Assembly (NCBI RefSeq): GCF_000003605.2
Contig: NW_003144111.1
Span: 30,523 to 94,522 of the forward strand
DNA length: 64,000 nt
DNA from: Saccoglossus kowalevskii
Taxonomy: Eukaryota; Hemichordata; Enteropneusta; Harrimaniidae
Direction of reading: 5' to 3'
Shown here: one piece after another, positions 1 to 12,950 of the stretch
Layout of the letters: each line of letters starts with the position of its first letter
Numbering within the stretch: the stretch's first letter is position 1
Translations under genes and position numbers: made by a program
Notes under the pieces: model-generated
What the model was told of the DNA's origin: nothing
What the model saw: the letters and a program-made list of their open reading frames with translations, nothing else
Databases searched by the model: none

Positions 1-3000
1 TAGGGTTATCATCGTGTTGCTGATGCAATCCTGGTGGTATCGTGTGGTTACTGCTGCGATACACTCATACAAACCTAGTGTTATCATCGTGTTGCTGATG
101 CAATCCTGGTGGTATCGTGTGGTTACTGCTGCGATACACTCATACAAACCTAGTGTTAGCACCGTGTTGCTGATGCAATCCTGGTGGTATCGTGTGGTTA
201 CTGCTGCGATACACTCATACAAACCTAGTGTTATCATCGTGTTGCTGATGCAATCCTGGTGGTATTGTGTGGTTACTGCTGCGATACACTCATACAAACC
301 TAGTGTTATCATCGTGTTGCTGATGCAATCCTGGTGGTATCGTGTGGTTACTGCTGCGATACACTCATACAAACCTAGTGTTATCATCGTATTGCTGATG
401 CAATCCTAGTGGTATCGTGTGGTTACTGCTGCGATACACTCATACAAACCTAGTGTTATCATCGTGTTGCTGATGCAATCCTGGTGGTATCGTGTGGTTA
501 CTGCTGCGATACACTCATACAAACCTAGTGTTATCATCGTTTTGCTGATGCAATCCTGGTGGTATCGTGTGGTTACTGCTGCGATACACTCATACAAATC
601 TAGTGTTATCATCGTGTTGCTGATGCAATCCTGGTGGTATCGTGTGGTTACTGCTGCGATACACTCATACAAACCTAGTGTTATCATCGTGTTGCTGATG
701 CAATCCTGGTGGTATCGTGGGATTACTGCTGCGATACACTCATACAAACCTAGTGTTATCATCGTGTTGCTGATGCAATCCTGGTGGTATCGTGGGATTA
801 CTGCTGCGATACACTCACACAAACCTAGTGTTATCATCGTGTTGCTGATGCAATCCTAGTGGTATCGTGGGATTACTGCTGCGATACACTCATACAAACC
901 TAGTGTTATCATCGTGTTGCTGATGCAATCCTAGTGGTATCGTGGGATTACTGCTGCGATACACTCATACAAACCTAGTGTTATCATCGTGTTGCTGATG
1001 CAATCCTGGTGGTATCGTGTGGTTACTGCTGCGATACACTCATACAAACCTAGGGTTATCATCGTGTTGCTGATGCAATACTGGTGGTATCGTGTGGTTA
1101 CTGCTGCGATACACTCATACAAACCTAGTGTTATCATCGTGTTGCTGATGCAATCCTGGTGGTATCGTGTGGTTACTGCTGCGATACACTCATACAAACC
1201 TAGTGTTATCATCGTGTTGCTGATGCAATCCTGGTGGTATCGTGTGGTTACTGCTGCGATACACTCATACAAACCTAGTGTTAGCACCGTGTTGCTGATG
1301 CAATCCTGGTGGTATCGTGTGGTTACTGCTGCGATACACTCATACAAACCTAGTGTTATCATCGTTTTGCTGATGCAATCCTGGTGGTATCGCGTGGTTA
1401 CTGCTGCGATACACTCATACAAACCTTGTGTTATCATCGTATTGCTGATGCAATCCTGGTGGTATCGGGGGATTACTGCTGCGATACACTCAAACAAACC
1501 TAGTGTTATCATCGTGTTGCTGATGCAATCCTGGTGGTATCGTGGGATTACTGCTGCGATACACTCATACAAACCTAGTATTATCATCGTATTGCTGATG
1601 CAATCCTGGTGGTATCGTGTGGTTACTGCTGCGATACACTCATACAAACCTAGTGTTATCATCGTGTAGCTGATGCAATCCTAGTGGTATCGTGTGGTTA
1701 CTGCTGGGATACACTCATACAAACCTAGTGTTATCATCGTGTAGCTGATGCAATCCTAGTGGTATCGTGTGGTTTACTGCTGCGAAACACTCATATAAAC
1801 CTAGTGTTATCATCGTGTTGCTGATGCAATCCTAGTGGTATCATGTGGTTACTGCTGCGATACACTCATACAAACCTAGTGTTAGCATCGTGTTGCTGAT
1901 GCAATCCTGGTGGTATCGTGTGGTTACTGCTGCGATACACTCATACAAACCTAGTGTTATCATCGTGTTGCTGATGCAATCCTGGTGGTATCGTGGGATT
2001 ACTGCTGCGATACACTCATACAAACCTAGTGTTATCATCGTGTAGCTGATGCAATCCTGGTGGTATCGTGTGGTTACTGCTGCGATACACTCATACAAAC
2101 CTAGTGTTATCATCGTGTTGCTGATGCAATCCTGGTGGTATCGTGTGGTTACTGCTGCGATACACTCATACAAACCTAGTGATATCATCGTGTTGCTGAT
2201 GCAATCCTGGTGGTATTGTGTGGTTACTGCTGCGATACACTCATACAAACCTAGTGTTATCATCGTGTTGCTGATGCAATCCTGGTGGTATCGTGGGGAT
2301 TACTGCTGCGATACACTCATACAAACCTAGTGTTATCATCGTGTTGCTGATGCAATCCTGGTGGTATCGTGTGATTACTGCTGCGATACACTCATACAAA
2401 CCTAGTGTTATCATCGTGTTGCTGATGCAATCCTGGTGGTATCGTGTGGTTACTGCTGCGATACACTCATACAAACCTAGTGTTATCATCGTGTTGCTGA
2501 TGCAATCCTAGTGGTATCGTGTGGTTACTGATGCGATACACTCATACAAACCTAGTGTTAGCATCGTGTTGCTGATGCAATCCTGGTGGTATCGTGTGGT
2601 TACTGCTGCGATACACTCATACAAACCTAGTGTTATCATCGTGTTGCTGATGCAATCCTGGTGGTATCGTGGGATTACTGCTGCGATACACTCATACAAA
2701 CCTAGTGTTATCATCATATTGCTGATGCAATCCTGGCGGTATCGTGTGGTTACTGCTGCGATACACTCATACAAACCTAGTGTTATCATCGTGTAGCTGA
2801 TGCAATCCTAGTGGTATCGTGTGGTTACTGCTGCAATACACTCATACAAACCTAGTGTTATCATCGTGTTGCTGATGCAATCCTAGTGGTATCGTGTGGT
2901 TACTGCTGCGATACACTCATGCAAACCTAGTGTTATCATCGTGTAGCTGATGCAATCTTAGTGGTATCGTGTGGTTACTGCTGCGATACACTCATACAAA

Positions 3001-4581
3001 CCTAGTGTTATCATCGTGTTACTGATGCAATCCTGGTGGTATCGTGTGGTTACTGCTGCGATACACTCATACAAAACCTAGTGTTATCATTGTGTAGCTG
3101 ATGCAAATCCTAGTGGTATCGTGTGGTTACTGCTGCGATACACTCGTACAAACCTAGTGTTATCATCGTGTTGCTGATGCAATCCTGGTGGTATCGTGTG
3201 GTTACTGCTGCGATACACTCATACAAACCTAGTGTTATCATCGTGTTGCTGATGCAATCCTGGTGGTATCGTGTTGTTACTGCTGCGATACACTCATACA
3301 AACCTAGTGTAATCATCGTGTAGCTGATGCAATCCTGGTGGTATTGTGTGGTTACTGCTGCGATACACTCATACAAACCTAGTGTTATCATCGTGTTGCT
3401 GATGCAATCCTGGTGGTATCGTGTGGTTACTGCTGCGATACACTCATACAAACCAAGTGTTATCATCGTGTTGCTGATGCAATCCTGGTGGTATCGTGTG
3501 GTTACTGCTGCGATACACTCATACAAACCTAGTGTTATTATCGTGTTGCTAATGCAATCCTGGTGGTATCGTGTGGTTAATGCTGCGATACACTCATACA
3601 AAACCTAGTGTTATCATCGTTGTTGCTGATGCAATCCTGGTGGTATCGTGTGGTTACTGCTGCGATACACTCATACAAACCTAGTGTTAGCATCGTGTTG
3701 CTGATGCAATCCTGGTGGTATCGTGTGGTTACTGCTGCGATACACTCATACAAACCTAGTGTTATCATCGTGTTGCTGATGCAATCCTGGTGGTATCGTG
3801 TGGTTACTGCTGCGATACACTCATACAAACCTAGTGTTATCATCGTGTTGCTGATGCAATCCTGGTGGTATCGTGTAGTTACTGCTGCGATACACTCATA
3901 CAAACCTAGTGTTATCATCGTGTTGCTGATGCAATCCTGGTGGTATCGTGTGGTTACTGCTGCGATACACTCATACAAATCTAGTGTTATCATCGTGTTG
4001 CTGATGCAATCCTGGTGGTATCGTGTGGTTACTGCTGCGATACACTCATACAAACCAAGTGTTATCATCGTGTTGCTGATGCAATCCTGGTGGTATCGTG
4101 TGGTTACTGCTGCGATACACTCATACAAACCTAGTGTTATCATCGTGTTGCTGATGCAATCCTGGTGGTATCGTGTGGTTACTGCTGCGATACACTCCTA
4201 CAAACCTAGTGTTATCATCGTGTTGCTGATGCAATCCTGGTGGTATCGTGTGGTTACTGCTGCGATACACTCATACAAACCTAGTGTTATCATCGTATTG
4301 CTGATGCAATCCTGGTGGTATCGTGGGATTACTCCTGCGATACACTCATACAAACCTAGTGTTATCATCGTATTGCTGATGCAATCCTGGTGGTATCGTG
4401 GGATTACTGCTGCGATACACTCATACAAACCTAGTGTTATCATCGTGTTGCTGATGCAATCCTGGTGGTATTGTGGGATTACTGCTGCGATACACTCATA
4501 CAAACCTAGTGTTATCATCGTATTGCTGATGCAATCCTGGTGGTATCGTGTGGTTACTGCTGCAATACACTCATACAAACC
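1..4581 (+). repeat. Open-type satellite block, left end of window
   Basis: Mostly units with TTG at 17-19 and TGG at 32-34, so the plus frame stays open in stretches (14-409, 419-859, 989-1669, 1845-2796, 3123-4600). Units with the GTGGGATT variant occur in small groups. Rare shared markers are TAGGGTT at 1 and 1051 and TTAGCACC near 156 and 1281. Six +1 indels fall here, two of them in one unit at 3075 and 3104 and two more within 20 bp at 3601 and 3620. Stop-bearing units cluster at 1670-1844 and 2797-3122. No gene is seen. Confidence 0.85.
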
Positions 4582-4953
4582 TAGTGTTATCATCGTGTAG
4601 CTGATGCAATCCTAGTGGTATCGTGTGGTTACTGCTGCAATACACTCATACAAACCTAGTGTTATCATCGTGTTGCTGATGCAATCCTAGTGGTATCGTG
4701 TGGTTACTGCTGCGATACACTCATACAAACCTAGTGTTATCATCGTGTTGCTGATGCAATCCTAGTGGTATCGTGTGGTTACTGCTGCGATACACTCATA
4801 CAAACCTAGTGTTATCATCGTGTTGCTGATGCAATCCTGGTGGTATCGTGTGGTTACTGCTGCGATACACTCATACAAACCTAGTGTTATAGTGTAGCTG
4901 ATGCAATTCTAGTGGTATCGTGTGGTTACTGCTGCGATACACTCGTACAAACC
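4582..4953 (+). repeat. Boundary module (subtype P) ending in marker unit
   Basis: Boundary unit with TAG at both stop sites and TGCAATA, then two G33A units, one consensus-type unit, then the marker unit at 4882 with CGTAC. The marker carries a 3-bp deletion (TTATAGTGTAG), so the module is 3 bp short of five units. Confidence 0.75.
4882..4897 (+). other. 3-bp deletion in a marker unit
   Basis: GTTATAGTGTAG replaces GTTATCATCGTGTAG. It is the only deletion longer than one base that I found. Confidence 0.88.
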
Positions 4954-6453
4954 TAGTGTTATCATCGTGTTGCTGATGCAATCCTGGTGGTATCGTGTGG
5001 TTACTGCTGCGATACACTCATACAAACCTAGTGTTATCATCGTGTTGCTGATTTAATCCTAGTGGTATCGTGTGGTTACTGCTGCGATACACTCATACAA
5101 ACCTAGTGTTATCATCGTGTTGCTGATGCAATCATGGTGGTATCGTGTGGTTACTGCTGCGATACACTCATACAAACCTAGTGTTATCATCGTGTTGCTG
5201 ATGCAATCCTGGTGGTATCGTGTGGTTACTGCTGCGATACACTCATACAAACCAAGTGTTATCATCGTGTTGCTGATGCAATCCTGGTGGTATCGTGTGG
5301 TTACTGCTGCGATACACTCATACAAACCTAGTGTTATCATCGTGTTGCTGATGCAATCCTGGTGGTATCGTGTGGTTACTGCTGCGATACACTCATACAA
5401 ACCAAGTGTTATCATCATGTTGCTGATGCAATCCTGGTGGTATCGTGTGGTTACTGCTGCGATACACTCATACAAACCTAGTGTTATCATCGTGTTGCTG
5501 ATGCAATCCTGGTGGTATCGTGTGGTTACTGCTGCGATACACTCATACAAACCTAGTGTTATCATCGTGTTGCTGATACAATCCTGGTGGTATCGTGTGG
5601 TTACTGCTGCGATACACTCATACAAACCTAGTGTTATCATCGTGTTGCTGATGCAATCCTGGTGGTATCGTGTGGTTACTGCTGCGATACACTCATACAA
5701 ACCTAGTGTTATCATCGTGTTGCTGATGCAATCCTGGTGGTATCGTGGGATTACTGCTGCGATACACTCATACAAACCTAGTGTTATCATCGTCTTGCTG
5801 ATGCAATCCTGGTGGTATCGTGTGGTTACTGCTGCGATACACTCATACAAACCTAGTGTTATCATCGTGTAGCTGATGCAATCCTAGTGGTATCGTGTGG
5901 TTACTGCTGCGATACACTCATACAAACCAAGTGTTATCATCGTGTTGCTGATGCAATCCTGGTGGTATCGTGTGGTTACTGCTGCGATACACTCATACAA
6001 ACCTAGTGTTATTATCGTGTTGCTAATGCAATCCTGGTGGTATCGTGTGGTTACTGCTGCGATACACTCATACAAACCTAGTGTTATCATCGTGTTGCTG
6101 ATGCAATCCTGGTGGTATCGTGTGGTTACTGCTGCGATACACTCATACAAACCTAGTGTTATCATCGTGTTGCTGATGCAATCCTGGTGGTATCGTGTGG
6201 TTACTGCTGCGATACACTCATACAAACCTAGTGTTATCATCGTGTAGCTGATGCAATCCTAGTGGTATCGTGTGGTTACTGCTGCGATACACTCATACAA
6301 ACCTAGTGTTATCATCGTGTTGCTGATGCAATCCTAGTGGTATCGTGTGGTTACTGCTGCGATACACTCATACAAACCTAGTGTTATCATCGTGTTGCTG
6401 ATGCAATCCTGGTGGTATCGTGTGGTTACTGCTGCGATACACTCATACAAACC

Positions 6454-6903
6454 TAGTGTTATCATTGTGTAGCTGATGCAATCCTAGTGGTATCGTGTGG
6501 TTACTGCTGCGATACACTCGTACAAACCTAGTGTTATCATCGTGTTGCTGATGCAATCCTGGTGGTATCGTGTGGTTACTGCTGCGATACACTCATACAA
6601 ACCTAGTGTTATCATCGTGTTGCTGATGTAATCCTAGTGGTATCGTGTGGTTACTGCTGCGATACACTCATACAAACCTAGTGTTATCATCGTGTTGCTG
6701 ATGCAATCCTAGTGGTATCGTGTGGTTACTGCTGCGATACACTCATACAAACCTAGTGTTATCATCGTGTTGCTGATGCAATCCTAGTGGTATCGTGTGG
6801 TTACTGCTGCGATACACTCATACAAACCTAGTGTTATCATCGTGTTGCTGATGCAATCCTGGTGGTATCGTGTGGTTACTGCTGCGATACACTCATACAA
6901 ACC
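6454..6903 (+). repeat. Six-unit cassette copy
   Basis: Unit order: marker unit (ATTGTGTAG, G33A, CGTAC); consensus-type; GATGTAATCC with G33A; G33A; G33A; consensus-type. The next unit has T18A with GTGGGAATAC. Confidence 0.8.
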
Positions 6904-9197
6904 TAGTGTTATCATCGTGTAGCTGATGCAATCCTAGTGGTATCGTGGGAATACTGCTGCGATACACTCATACAAACCTAGTGTTATCATCGTGTTGCTG
7001 ATGCAATCCTGGTGGTATCGTGGGATTACTGCTGTGATACACTCATACAAACCTAGTGTTATCATCGTATTGCTAATTCAATCCTAGTGGTATCGTGGGA
7101 TTACTGCTGCGATACACTCATACAAACCTTTGTGTTATCATCGTGTTGCTGATGCAATCCTAGTGGTATCGTGGGATTACTGCTGCGATACACTCATACA
7201 AACCTAGTGTTATCATCGTGTTGCTGATGCAATCCTGGTGGTATCGTGTGGTTACTGCTGCGATACACTCATACAAACCTAGGGTTATCATCGTGTTGCT
7301 GATGCAATACTGGTGGTATCGTGTGGTTACTGCTGCGATACACTCATACAAACCTAGTGTTATCATCGTGTTGCTGATGCAATCCTGGTGGTATCGTGTG
7401 GTTACTGCTGCGATACACTCATACAAACCTAGTGTTATCATCGTGTTGCTGATGCAATCCTGGTGGTATCGTGTGGTTACTGCTGCGATACACTCATACA
7501 AACCTAGTGTTAGCACCGTGTTGCTGATGCAATCCTGGTGGTATCGTGTGGTTACTGCTGCGATACACTCATACAAACCTAGTGTTATCATCGTGTTGCT
7601 GATGCAATCCTGGTGGTATTGTGTGGTTACTGCTGCGATACACTCATACAAACCTAGTGTTATCATCGTGTTGCTGATGCAATCCTGGTGGTATCGTGTG
7701 GTTACTGCTGCGATACACTCATACAAACCTAGTGTTATCATCGTGTTGCTGATGCAATCCTGGTGGTATCGTGTGGTTACTGCTGCGATACACTCATACA
7801 AATCTAGTGTTATCATCGTGTTGCTGATGCAATCCTGTTGGTATCGTGTGGTTACTGCTGCGATACACTCATACAAACCTAGTGTTATCATCGTGTTGCT
7901 GATGCAATCCTGGTGGTATCGTGTGGTTACTCCTGCGATACACTCATACAAACCTAGTGATATCATCGTGTTGCTGATGCAATCCTGGTGGTATTGTGTG
8001 GTTACTGCTGCGATACACTCATACAAACCTAGTGTTATCATCGTGTTGCTGATGCAATCCTGGTGGTATCATGTGGTTACTGCTGCGATACACTCATACA
8101 AACCTAGTGTTATTATCGTATTGCTGATGCAATCCTGGTGGTATCGTGGGATTACTGCTGCGATACACTCATACAAACCTAGTGTTATCATCGTATTGCT
8201 GATGCAATCCTGGTGGTATCGTGGGATTACTGCTGCGATACACTCATACAAACCTAGTGTTATCATCGTGTTGCTGATGCAATCCTGGTGGTATCGTGGG
8301 ATTACTGCTGCGATACACTCATACAAACCTAGTATTATCATCGTATTGCTGATGCAATCCTGGTGGTATCGTGTGGTTACTGCTGCGATACACTCATACA
8401 AACCTAGTGTTATCATCGTGTAGCTGATGCAATCCTAGTGGTATCGTGTGGTTACTGCTGCAATACACTCATACAAACCTAGTGTTATCATCGTGTTGCT
8501 GATGCAATCCTGGTGGTATCGTGTGGTTACTGCTGGGATACACTCATACAAACCTAGTGTTATCATCGTGTTGCTGATGCAATCCTGGTGGTATCGCGTG
8601 GTTACTGCTGCGATACACTCATGCAAACCTAGTGTTATCATCGTATTGCTGATGCAATCCTGGTGGTATCGTGGGATTACTGCTGCGATACACTCATACA
8701 AACCTAGTGTTATCATCGTGTTGCTGATGCAATCCTGGTGGTATCGTGGGATTACTGCTGCGATACACTCACACAAACCTAGTGTTATCATCGTGTTGCT
8801 GATGCAATCCTAGTCGTATCGTGGGATTACTGCTGCGATACACTCATACAAACCTAGTGTTATCATCGTGTTGCTGATGCAATCCTAGTGGTATCGTGGG
8901 ATTACTGCTGCGATACACTCATACAAACCTAGTGTTATCATCGTGTTGCTGATGCAATCCTGGTGGTATCGTGTGGTTACTGCTGCGATACACTCATACA
9001 AACCTAGTGTTATCATCGTGTTGCTGATGCAATCCTGGTGGTATCGTGTGGTTACTGCTGCGATACACTCATACAAACCTAGTGTTAGCATCGTGTTGCT
9101 GATGCAATCCTGGTGGTATTGTGGGATTACTGCTGCGATACACTCATACAAACCTAGTGTTATCATCGTGTTGCAGATGCAATCCTGGTGGTATCGT

Positions 9198-9935
9198 TTG
9201 GTTACTGCTGCGATACACTCATACAAACCTAGTGTTATCATCGTGTTGCTGATGCAATCCTGGTGGTATCGTGTGGTTACTGCTGCGATACACTCATACA
9301 AACCTAGTGTTATCATCGTGTTGCTGATGCAATCCTGGTGGTATCGTGTGGTTACTGCTGCGATACACTCATACAAACCTAGTGTTATCATCGTGTTGCT
9401 GATGCAATCCTGGTGGTATCGTGTGGTTACTGCTGCGATACACTCATACAAACCTAGTGTTATCATCGTGTTGCTGATGCAATCCTGGTGGTATCGTGTG
9501 GTTACTGCTGCGATACACTCATACAAACCTAGTGTTATCATCGTGTTGCTGATGCAATCCTGGTGGTATCGTGTGGTTACTGCTGCGATACACTCATACA
9601 AACCTAGTGTTATCATCGTGTTGCTGATGCAATCCTGGTGGTATCGTGTGGTTACTGCTGCGATACACTCATACAAACCTAGTGTTATCATCGTGTTGCT
9701 GATGCAATCCTGGTGGTATCGTGTGGTTACTGCTGCGATACACTCATACAAACCTAGTGTTATCATCGTGTTGCTGATGCAATCCTGGTGGTATCGTGTG
9801 GTTACTGCTGCGATACACTCATACAAACCTAGTGTTATCATCGTGTTGCTGATGCAATCCTGGTGGTATCGTGTGGTTACTGCTGCGATACACTCATACA
9901 AACCTAGTGTTATCATCGTGTTGCTGATGCAATCC
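9198..9935 (+). repeat. Hyper-homogeneous run of consensus units
   Basis: About 9.8 consecutive units show no visible substitution or indel between the GTTTGG variant just upstream and the CCTTGTGG variant just downstream. This is the longest perfect run I noticed. Identity over so many adjacent units fits recent local amplification or conversion; in an assembly it could also come from collapsed or over-polished reads. Confidence 0.85.
9230..9304 (+). repeat. Reference consensus unit of the satellite
   Basis: This copy matches the majority base at every site and is used here as the 75-position ruler. Landmarks: TAGTG at 1-5, ATCGTG at 11-16, TTGC at 17-20, TGATGCAAT at 21-29, CCTGGTGG at 30-37, CGTGTGGTT at 41-49, TGCGATA at 55-61, CTCATAC at 64-70, AAACC at 71-75. 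CpG sites are at 13-14, 41-42 and 57-58. Frequent variants are T1A, T8G, G16A, T18A, G33A, the linked pair T45G and G47A, and A67G, plus transitions at each CpG. Confidence 0.95.
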
Positions 9936-10457
9936 TTGTGGTATCGTGGGATTACTGCTGCGATACACTCATACAAACCTAGTGTTATCATCGTGTTGCT
10001 GATGCAATCCTAGTGGTATCGTGGGATTACTGCTGCGATACACTCATACAAACCTAGTGTCATCATCGTGTTGATGATGCAATCCTGGTGGTATCGTGTG
10101 GTTACTGCTGCGATACACTCATACAAACCTAGTGTTATCATCGTGTTGCTGATGCAATCCTGGTGGTATCGTGTGGTTACTGCTGTGATACACTCATACA
10201 AACCTAGTGTTAGCATCGTGTTGCTGATGCAATCCTGGTGGTATCGTGTGGTTACTGCTGTGATACACTCATACAAACCTAGTGTTATCATCGTGTAGCT
10301 GATGCAATCCTAGTGGTATCGTGTGGTTACTGCTGCGATACACTCATACAAACCTAGTGTTATCATCGTGTTGCTGATGCAATACTGGTGGTATCGTGTG
10401 GTTACTGCTGCGATACACTCATACAAACCTAGTGTTATCATCGTGTTGCTGATGCAA
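9936..10457 (+). repeat. Duplicated block, copy 1 (partner 13845-14366)
   Basis: Shares rare changes GTGTCATCATCG, GTTGATGATGC, two TGTGATA units, TTAGCATCG and GCAATACTGG with 13845-14366, at a constant distance of 3909 bp (52 units plus the 9-bp insertion at 10758). Confidence 0.85.
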
Positions 10458-10757
10458 TCCTAGTGGTATCGTGTGGTTACTGCTGCGATACACTCATACA
10501 AACCTAGTGTTATCATCGTGTTGCTGATGCAATCCTGGTGGTATCGTGTGGTTACTGCTGCGATACACTCATACAAACCTAGTGTTATCATCGTGTTGCT
10601 GATGCAATCCTGGTGGTATCGCGTGGTTACTGCTGCGATACACTCATACAAACCTAGTGTTATCATCGTATTGCTGATGCAATCCTGGTGGTATCGTGGG
10701 ATTACTGCTGCGATACACTGATACAAACCTAGTGTTATCATCGTGTTGCTGATGCAA

Positions 10758-10775
10758 TCCTGGTGGTCCTGGTGG
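10758..10775 (+). other. 9-bp tandem duplication making an 84-bp unit
   Basis: TCCTGGTGG is present twice in a row (10758-10766 and 10767-10775). It is the largest single length change in the window, and as a multiple of three it leaves the plus frame open. Confidence 0.93.
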
Positions 10776-12350
10776 TATCGTGTGGTTACTGATGCGATAC
10801 ACTCATACAAACCTAGTGTTAGCATCGTGTTGCTGATGCAATCCTGGTGGTATCGTGTGGTTACTGCTGCGATACACTCATACAAACCTAGTGTTATCAT
10901 CGTGTTGCTGATGCAATCCTGGTGGTATCTTTGGATTACTGCTGCGATACACTCATACAAACCTAGTGTTATCATCGTGTAGCTGATGCAATCCTGGTGG
11001 TATCGTGTGGTTACTGCTGCGATACACTCATACAAACCTAGTGTTATCATCGTATTGCTGATGCAATCCTGGTGGTATCGTGGGATTACTGCTGCGATAC
11101 ACTCATACAAACCTAGTGTTATCATCAAATTGCTGATGCAATCCTGGTGGTATCGTGGGATTACTGCTGAGATACACTCATACAAACCTAGTGTTATCAT
11201 CGTGTTGCTGATGCAATCCTGGTGGTATTGTGGGATTACTGCTGCGATACACTCATACAAATCTAGTGTTATCATCGTATTGCTGATGCAATCCTGGTGG
11301 TATCGTTTGGTTACTGCTGCGATACACTCATACAAACCTAGTGTTATCATCGTGTAGCTGATGCAATCCTAGTGGTATCGTGTGGTTACTGCTGCAATAC
11401 ACTCATACAAACCTAGTGTAATCATCGTGTTGCTGATGCAATCCTGGTGGTATCGTGTGGTTACTGCTGCGATACACTCATACAAACCTAGTGTTATCAT
11501 CGTGTTGCTGATGCAATCCTGGTGGTATCGTGGGATTACTGCTGCGATACACTCATACAAAGCTTGTGTTATCATCGTGTAGCTGATGCAATCCTGGTGG
11601 TATCGTGTGGTTACTGCTGCGATACACTCATACAAACCTAGTGTTATCATCGTGTAGCTGATGCAATCCTAGTGGTATCGTGTGGTTACTGTTGCGATAC
11701 ACTCATACAAACCTAGTGTTATCATCGTGTAGCTGATGCAATCCTGGTGGTATCATGTGGTTACTGCTGCGATACACTCATACAAACCTAGTGTTATCAT
11801 CGTGTAGCTGATGCAATCCTAGTGGTATCGTGTGGTTACTGCTGCGATACACTCATACAAACCTAGTGTTATCATCGTGTTGCTGATGCAATCCTTGTGG
11901 TATCGTGGGATTACTGCTGCGATACACTCATACAAACCTACTGTTATCATCGTGTTGCTGATGCAATCCTGGTGGTATCGTGGGATTACTGCTGCGATAC
12001 ACTCATACAAACCTAGTGTTATCATCGTGTTGCTGATGCAATCCTAGTGGTATCGTGGGATTACTGCTGCGATACACTCATACAAACCTAGTGTTATCAT
12101 CGTGTTGCTGATGCAATCCTAGTGGTATCGTGGGATTACTGCTGCGATACACTCATACAAACCTAGTGTTATCATCGTGTTGCTGATGCAATCCTGGTGG
12201 TATCGTGTGGTTACTGCTGCGATACACTCATACAAACCTAGTGTTATCATCGTGTTGCTGATGCAATCCTGGTGGTATCGTGTGGTTACTGCTGCGATAC
12301 ACTCATACAAACCTAGTGTTATCATCGTGTTGCTGATGCAATCCTAGTGG

Positions 12351-12950
12351 TATCCCGGGATTACTGCTGCGATACACTCATACAAACCTAGTGTTATCAT
12401 CGTGTTGCTGATGCATTTCTGGTGGTATCGTGTGGTTACTGCTGCGATACACTCATACAAACCTAGTGTTATCATCGTGTTGCTGATGCAATCCTGGTGG
12501 TATCGTGTGGTTACTGCTGCGATACACTCATACAAACCTAGTGTTATCATCGTGTTGCTGATGCAATCCTGGTGGTATCGTGTGGTTACTGCTGCGATAC
12601 ACTCATACAAACCTAGTGTTATCATCGTGTTGCTGATGCAATCCTGGTGGTATCCCGGGATTACTGCTGCGATACACTCATACAAACCTAGTGTTATCAT
12701 CGTGTTGCTGATGCATTTCTGGTGGTATCGTGTGGTTACTGCTGCGATACACTCATACAAACCTAGTGTTATCATCGTGTTGCTGATGCAATCCTGGTGG
12801 TATCGTGTGGTTACTGCTGCGATACACTCATACAAACCTAGTGTTATCATCGTGTTGCTGATGCAATCCTGGTGGTATCGTGTGGTTCCTGCTGCGATAC
12901 ACTCATACAAACCTAGTGTTAGCATCGTGTTGCTGATGCAATCCTGGTGG
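12351..12950 (+). repeat. Four-unit (300 bp) direct tandem duplication
   Basis: TATCCCGGGA occurs at 12351 and 12651 and GCATTTCTGG near 12412 and 12712, exactly 300 bp apart, with two to three consensus units after each. The change creates CCCGGG, absent from the consensus. The second copy differs by GTGGTTCCTG and by TTAGC in its last unit. Confidence 0.85.

Larger units (their letters stand above)
4582..7204 (+). repeat. Boundary modules and cassette block
   Basis: Begins with a boundary unit (T18A, G33A, TGCAATA) at 4582. A marker unit with a 3-bp deletion (TTATAGTGTAG) follows at 4882, then an open run at 5072-5872 containing the CGTCTTGC marker at 5791 and T1A units at 5252 and 5402. 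The six-unit cassette lies at 6454-6903. The right part is stop-dense with GTGGGATT units, and a +1 at about 7130. No gene is seen. Confidence 0.8.

Noticed and set aside
1-16. Telomere-like TAGGGTT at the window start
   Set aside because: It is a single-base change (T4G) in a satellite unit, also seen at 1051 and 7280; there are no tandem telomere repeats.
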